Origin: an uncultured Bacteroidia bacterium
GTDB taxonomy: Bacteria > Bacteroidota > Bacteroidia > Bacteroidales > F082
Length of the DNA stretch: 52,850 nt
Direction: 5' to 3'
Assembly (NCBI GenBank): GCA_902791165.1
Contig: CADAVB010000004.1
Location: forward strand, 1-52,850
Shown: positions 48,964-52,850 of the stretch, in pieces
How positions within the stretch are numbered: position 1 is the stretch's first letter
How the letters are laid out: each line of letters starts with the position of its first letter
Notes under the pieces: generated by a model
Told to the model about the DNA's origin: nothing
Seen by the model: only the letters and a program-made list of their open reading frames with translations
The model's database searches: none
Made by a program: the position numbers and the translations under genes

Positions 48964-50304
48964 ATGAACGAGCAAGCTTATAGATCGGCACCCATCTTGA
49001 AGCTGTTTTTCAAGTGCACCCTGCCTGCAATGGTCGGCATGGGCTTCTCTGCCGTGTATTCTGTCATTGACGGCATCTTTGTCGGACATTACATCGGGCA
49101 AGAAGCCTTGGCGGCGGTCAATCTGGTGATGCCGATGGTCATGATCATCGCCGCTGTGGCCGACATGATTGCAACAGGCTCCTCTGTGCGTGTCTCCATC
49201 CTGTTGGGGCAAGACAAGAAAGAAGAGGCCAGCCGTGTGTTCTCGGTGTGCCTGTCTTTCATCACCGTTATCTCAACGCTTTTTGGTCTGCTCGGTTTCT
49301 TCCTTGCAGAACCTCTGATTCGGCTGATGGGCGCCAAGGGGGTGACGGCTGAGTATGCGGTGCAATACCTGCGTGTGTTCTCGCTATTCATGCCACTTTG
49401 CTCCATCTATTTCTCCACTGACAACTACCTGCGCGACTGCGGCAAAGTCCGCCTGAGCATGGTCATCAACATCGTTTGCTCAGTGCTGAACATCGTGCTT
49501 GATGCGCTATTCATCGTCGTATGGCACAAAGGCTTGTGGGCAGCGGCATTGGCCAGCTGCATCTCGATGACGGTGGGCGCGATTTGGTCATTGATACCTT
49601 TTTCCGCCAAGAAACTGCCGCTAAAACTCACCAAAGGCCGTATCTCGGTCAAGCAGATGCTGACCATCATCGCCAACGGCTCATCGGAGTTTTTCGTTAG
49701 CATGGCTGGTTCCTTGTTTGCCATCATCATCAACATCGTGCTGCTGAAGCTGGGCGGTTCCACGGCGGTGGCAGCGGTGTCCATCGTGGAATACATCGCG
49801 AGCCTCACGGGCATGGTGATTTACAGCATGTCGGATGCCTTGCAGCCCGCCATTAGTTATTGCTTCGGTGCGGGACTCCTGCCAAGGATGCGCAAGATGC
49901 AGCGTGTCGTCATGTCGGCAGCCGCCATCCTGTCCTTGTTTGCCATGCTGTTTCTGCTCTTCGGCGGGAAGCTGCTGTTGCCGCTTTTCGTTAAAGACGG
50001 TGACGTGGCATTACATGACATGAGTCTGCGCGCCATGCGGTTTTATGCGCTCAGCTATCTCGTGAGTTGGGTGCAGATGACGCTGGCTGGCTACCTGACC
50101 GCCTTGGAAAAGCCTTGGCATTCCTTGGCCATCTCCTTGTTGGGCACTTTCGTTTTCCCCTTGGTGTTTTTGGCCATCCTTGTCCCGATTTGGCAGCTCG
50201 ACGGTGTCTGGGCGCTCAATTTCGTTTCCAGTGTTTTCAGTGCGGTTGTGGCTGTGGTGATTGCCAAGAGGGCTTTGAAAACACAACTAATCTCCACTTT
50301 GTAG
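48964..50304 (+). CDS. MATE family efflux transporter
   Basis: 446 aa, 12 membrane segments. MATE features: FFKCTLPAMVGMGFSAVYSV at the N-terminus, VNLVMPMVMIIAAVADMIAT, and the second half beginning near SSEFFVSMAGSLFAIIINIV. Exports drugs or cations using Na+ or H+. It starts 3 bp after the adaptor gene and is likely cotranscribed under the AraC element, an unusual pairing since MATE pumps do not need adaptors. Its end overlaps the RhuM gene by 18 bp. Confidence 0.9.
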   Translation: MNEQAYRSAPILKLFFKCTLPAMVGMGFSAVYSVIDGIFVGHYIGQEALAAVNLVMPMVMIIAAVADMIATGSSVRVSILLGQDKKEEASRVFSVCLSFITVISTLFGLLGFFLAEPLIRLMGAKGVTAEYAVQYLRVFSLFMPLCSIYFSTDNYLRDCGKVRLSMVINIVCSVLNIVLDALFIVVWHKGLWAAALASCISMTVGAIWSLIPFSAKKLPLKLTKGRISVKQMLTIIANGSSEFFVSMAGSLFAIIINIVLLKLGGSTAVAAVSIVEYIASLTGMVIYSMSDALQPAISYCFGAGLLPRMRKMQRVVMSAAAILSLFAMLFLLFGGKLLLPLFVKDGDVALHDMSLRAMRFYALSYLVSWVQMTLAGYLTALEKPWHSLAISLLGTFVFPLVFLAILVPIWQLDGVWALNFVSSVFSAVVAVVIAKRALKTQLISTL

Positions 50305-51330
50305 TTCCCTGATATCAGCTTCTAGTTCCTTGATGCTTTCTAAATGTTCAATTTGGCGTTGTTCCATCTTATATTTATTGTACTCCATTTCTGCCTTTTC
50401 CAATGCCATCTGATGTGAAATGCGTCCTGCATCCTCCAGAATAGATTTGCGATTCATTGTTAGTACCATTCTCAAGTGTTCCACCCAATCTTTCATATAC
50501 ATGGGAACATGCGATACTGCTTGCGCTTCAGCAAAGGCAAGAAATTGTTCTACAATTAGTTTCAAGATTTTAATTTCGTCTTCGCTCAAATAGTTTTTCC
50601 CAATAATTGTATCTGATTTCAACACCTTTCCTGCATTCTCCGTAGATGTCAGACCCATCATTGGCAAAGAAGCATTAGCTCTATAATAGACCAATTCCGC
50701 AGCTGTTTTTCCACTCACCGCCCACAGCAATTTGTTCTGTACCTCTTTGAAAAACCGAAGGGTCATTTCATCTGAAGGGTCGTAATCAATGCTGGTCTTG
50801 TAAATATCCTTTATTTGTTGATAGAAAACCTTTTCGGAGAGGCGAATTTCTCGAATGCGTTCCAACAAATCCTTGAAATAGTTCATGGAATTGCCCTTTT
50901 TGAAACGCTCATCATTCAACGCAACACCTTTGATGATATAGTCGCGAAGACGTTGAGTAGCCCAAATGCGAAACAGTGTGCCTTGGCGCGATTTCACCCG
51001 ATAGCCCACAGAAATAATGACATCAAGGTTGTAATACTTTACCTCTTTAGTTTGAGAAAGCCCTTCTATTGCGCCATGTTGAGTGGTATGTCGGAATTTC
51101 CGACACACCACTTCTTCCTGAAGTTCACCTTCAGAAAAAATGTTAGAAATGTGCTCCGCTATGGTTGACCGACCTTTACCAAAAAGCAAAGCCATGTGTT
51201 CTTGGGTCAACCATACTGTTTCATCTTGAAACAGCACATCTACCTTGATAGTACCATCTTCTGACTGGTATATCAGTATCTCGTCGTTTGATGACAATTG
51301 TATGCTGGTATTATTAGTATTATTGGACAT
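50287..51330 (-). CDS. Virulence RhuM family protein
   Basis: 347 aa. RhuM features: ETVWLTQEHMALLFGKGRST then IAEHISNIFSEGEL, YYNLDVIISVGYRVKSRQGT, FRIWATQRLRDYIIKGVALN. The N-terminal part is a DNA-binding-like fold also found in Fic/Doc-associated proteins; the C-terminus is helical. Despite the name, its function is unknown, and it is widespread on mobile and defence regions. AT-rich compared with the MATE gene, suggesting insertion. Confidence 0.9.
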   Translation of the reverse strand: MSNNTNNTSIQLSSNDEILIYQSEDGTIKVDVLFQDETVWLTQEHMALLFGKGRSTIAEHISNIFSEGELQEEVVCRKFRHTTQHGAIEGLSQTKEVKYYNLDVIISVGYRVKSRQGTLFRIWATQRLRDYIIKGVALNDERFKKGNSMNYFKDLLERIREIRLSEKVFYQQIKDIYKTSIDYDPSDEMTLRFFKEVQNKLLWAVSGKTAAELVYYRANASLPMMGLTSTENAGKVLKSDTIIGKNYLSEDEIKILKLIVEQFLAFAEAQAVSHVPMYMKDWVEHLRMVLTMNRKSILEDAGRISHQMALEKAEMEYNKYKMEQRQIEHLESIKELEADIRELQSGD

Positions 51331-51348
51331 AGTTAATAATTTCTTATG

Positions 51349-52620
51349 TTATACAAACGATAAATGAATATTATAGTACCACTCAGGATTAACAATCCCA
51401 TATTCTCCACAATAACCATCAAACTTTATCTCATTTTCAGCACCCTCACACAAAATAGTTTTTAAGCTAGTACATCTATAAAAAGCATTAATACCAATTC
51501 TTTTTACCGTTAAAGGAAAGCTTAGTTCCTCTAAATTATCACAATCTTTAAAAGCAAAAGCCCCTATTTCTTCTACTCCAGAAGGAACAATGTATTTTTT
51601 CCCTTTTGCATTGGGATATGCAACTAGTATTTTCTTGTCTTTTGTATACAATACTCCTTCTAAATCACAAAAATACGGATTTTGCACATTGACAGATATA
51701 CTTGAAAGGTTTTTGCAATTCCAAAAACTCCATTCAATCTTATGTACATATTTTGGAATTTCAATGTTTGTCGCTTCTGTTAATGACTCAAAAACACCTT
51801 TTCCTACTTCTGTCAAATACAAATCTCCATATTGAGGGTGATATACATTTACAGGAAGTGTTACTCTACTTTGATTAGGTAGGACAGCTTTTCTTTTGGA
51901 ATAACAGATATATTCTCCAAACAATCCGTTTACTCTTTTTATTCTTACCTCGCGTTTGTGATAGTCTATAATTTTAAATACCATCCCATTTGATTGGAAC
52001 TCTGAAAATTCAATATGATGATTAGGTGACAGCATAGAATTAGCAATCTTTTCTATCTCTTCAAAAAGTTCAGGATTATCTTCTGTTCCAAAAAGATTGT
52101 AATAATAATGACCATACATGTATAGATGGGACTCTGTTGCCCTTGGATTTTGACTATTGATAAACGCAGGAATTAATTTCCAAACATATCTTTTTATATG
52201 CTCTTCTCTATTGTAGTCTTTCGCAATAAGTTCTTTCCATACAGGAATGATTTCGGCAAGGGCTTTATTGTCGACTATTTCATCATAATTTTCATCTTTA
52301 TGCTCAATCCGATAACCATTTATTAAGTCATAAATATAATCATCGTATGTATTGGTACCATATACATAATAATAACCGTTTTTACAATCTTTCCCGATGA
52401 TAGATGAGGCTTCTTCATCCAATACTGGCACATAGTCTTTTGCAAACCAATTGTTGTCCGGATTTCTGTAACGGATTAAATCGTGATAAATAAAACCTGT
52501 GAGATGATTTGAAAGGAATTGACCATTTATTATCTCAAGTTGTTTCTTGAATAGATTTATTTGGTGTTTAAGCTCATCAATACTCATAGGACTATCTTTC
52601 TTTATTATACTAAATTCCAT
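51349..52620 (-). CDS. Leucine-rich repeat (BspA-type, LRR_5) protein
   Basis: 423 aa from 52620; a start at 52587 is also possible. The N-terminal 250 residues are unlike known domains; the C-terminal part has BspA-like repeats (IPKYVHKIEWSFWNCKNLSS, VPSGVEEIGAFAFKDCDNLE, LTVKRIGINAFYRCTSLKTI). No signal peptide is visible, unlike surface BspA proteins, so it is probably cytoplasmic. The frame from 52659 (MYFCIEQ) includes the promoter. AT-rich, paired with RhuM on the same strand. Confidence 0.82.
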   Translation of the reverse strand: MEFSIIKKDSPMSIDELKHQINLFKKQLEIINGQFLSNHLTGFIYHDLIRYRNPDNNWFAKDYVPVLDEEASSIIGKDCKNGYYYVYGTNTYDDYIYDLINGYRIEHKDENYDEIVDNKALAEIIPVWKELIAKDYNREEHIKRYVWKLIPAFINSQNPRATESHLYMYGHYYYNLFGTEDNPELFEEIEKIANSMLSPNHHIEFSEFQSNGMVFKIIDYHKREVRIKRVNGLFGEYICYSKRKAVLPNQSRVTLPVNVYHPQYGDLYLTEVGKGVFESLTEATNIEIPKYVHKIEWSFWNCKNLSSISVNVQNPYFCDLEGVLYTKDKKILVAYPNAKGKKYIVPSGVEEIGAFAFKDCDNLEELSFPLTVKRIGINAFYRCTSLKTILCEGAENEIKFDGYCGEYGIVNPEWYYNIHLSFV

Positions 52621-52648
52621 ACTGAACAACAACAATGTTTGCTCAATG

Positions 52649-52656
52649 CAAAAGTA
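52649..52656 (-). promoter_or_regulatory. -7 promoter box for the LRR gene
   Basis: TACTTTTG on the minus strand, 28 bp before the start at 52620. Confidence 0.6.
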
Positions 52657-52692
52657 CATCTTTTTTCAATAAACCAATATGAACCTTTTGAT

Positions 52693-52729
52693 TAGTTCCG
52701 AAAACATACAACATCGGTTCACTTTTATA
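52693..52729. promoter_or_regulatory. 37-bp repeated regulatory element, copy B
   Basis: Same as 47768-47804 with one C-for-T change; precedes the RND gene with the same 25-bp spacing to the -7 box. Confidence 0.75.
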
Positions 52730-52753
52730 CACCTTGCCCACGGTCATTCAACC

Positions 52754-52761
52754 TATTTTTG
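52754..52761 (+). promoter_or_regulatory. -7 promoter box for the RND pump gene
   Basis: TATTTTTG, 23 bp before the ATG at 52785. Confidence 0.6.
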
Positions 52762-52784
52762 TCTTTTCTTAAAGACAAGATGTT

Positions 52785-52850
52785 ATGACCGTCAAAACAT
52801 TTATAGACAGACCCTTACTCTCTATCGTCATCAGTGTGTTCATCGTGGCG
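52785..52850 (+). CDS. RND efflux pump permease, N-terminal 22 residues
   Basis: MTVKTFIDRPLLSIVISVFI then VA, open to the window end. This matches the start of AcrB/HAE1-type pumps: a short cytoplasmic helix with FIDRP followed by the first membrane helix. The rest lies outside the window. Probable partner of the adaptor at 47857. Confidence 0.85.
   Translation, partial: MTVKTFIDRPLLSIVISVFIVA

Overview
The window comes from a Bacteroidales bacterium (phylum Bacteroidota). Most genes are preceded by the Bacteroidota -7 promoter box TAnnTTTG instead of a Shine-Dalgarno sequence. There is a thioredoxin-fold protein with a type IX secretion tail, ECF sigma logic, many lipoproteins, SulP and RND transporters, and anaerobe markers (hybrid cluster protein, iron alcohol dehydrogenase, many flavodoxin-fold enzymes). 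The genus cannot be settled from the sequence alone.

Layout. 1-6.5 kb: end of a methyltransferase, a sialidase lipoprotein, a SulP anion transporter, and an ECF sigma operon (sigma, small membrane protein, lipoprotein, secreted thioredoxin-like protein). 6.7-17.3 kb: an AT-richer defence island with a type III restriction-modification pair (mod-res, leftward) whose leader can form mutually exclusive hairpins, a divergent PrrC/RloC-like zinc-hook ATPase, and an RloA-RloB (AbiL-like) ATPase plus TOPRIM-like pair in which RloB carries an extra winged helix. Its right edge abuts a truncated TfoX fragment, a near copy of an intact gene at 39.1 kb. 17.3-36.2 kb: housekeeping and stress genes (ClbS-like, DUF1905, flavin reductase, ABM monooxygenase, DUF362, two acetyltransferases, four intact flavodoxin-fold proteins and one broken one, alcohol dehydrogenase, glutathione peroxidase, nitroreductase, methylguanine-DNA methyltransferase, SMR and CDF transporters), plus an AlbA-type protein with a 12-bp tandem-repeat linker.

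36.6-39.0 kb: a YhcG-type nuclease, a 121-nt imperfect hairpin and an AT-rich two-gene unit with a split zinc-site candidate. 39.1-41 kb: small stress and enzyme genes. 41-44.7 kb: a nitrosative-stress unit with hcp, a Crp/Fnr regulator and a DUF2249/DUF1858/ferredoxin operon. The same palindrome lies exactly 29.5 bp from three promoter boxes, which points to one autoregulated regulon. 44.8-46.9 kb: Na/Pi symporter. 46.9-52.85 kb: an AraC regulator, a membrane-fusion protein, a MATE pump, an AT-rich insert (RhuM, LRR protein) and the first 22 codons of an RND pump. A 37-bp element precedes both the membrane-fusion gene and the RND gene at identical spacing, suggesting one AraC regulon split by an insertion.

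No tRNA, rRNA, CRISPR array or complete insertion sequence was seen.
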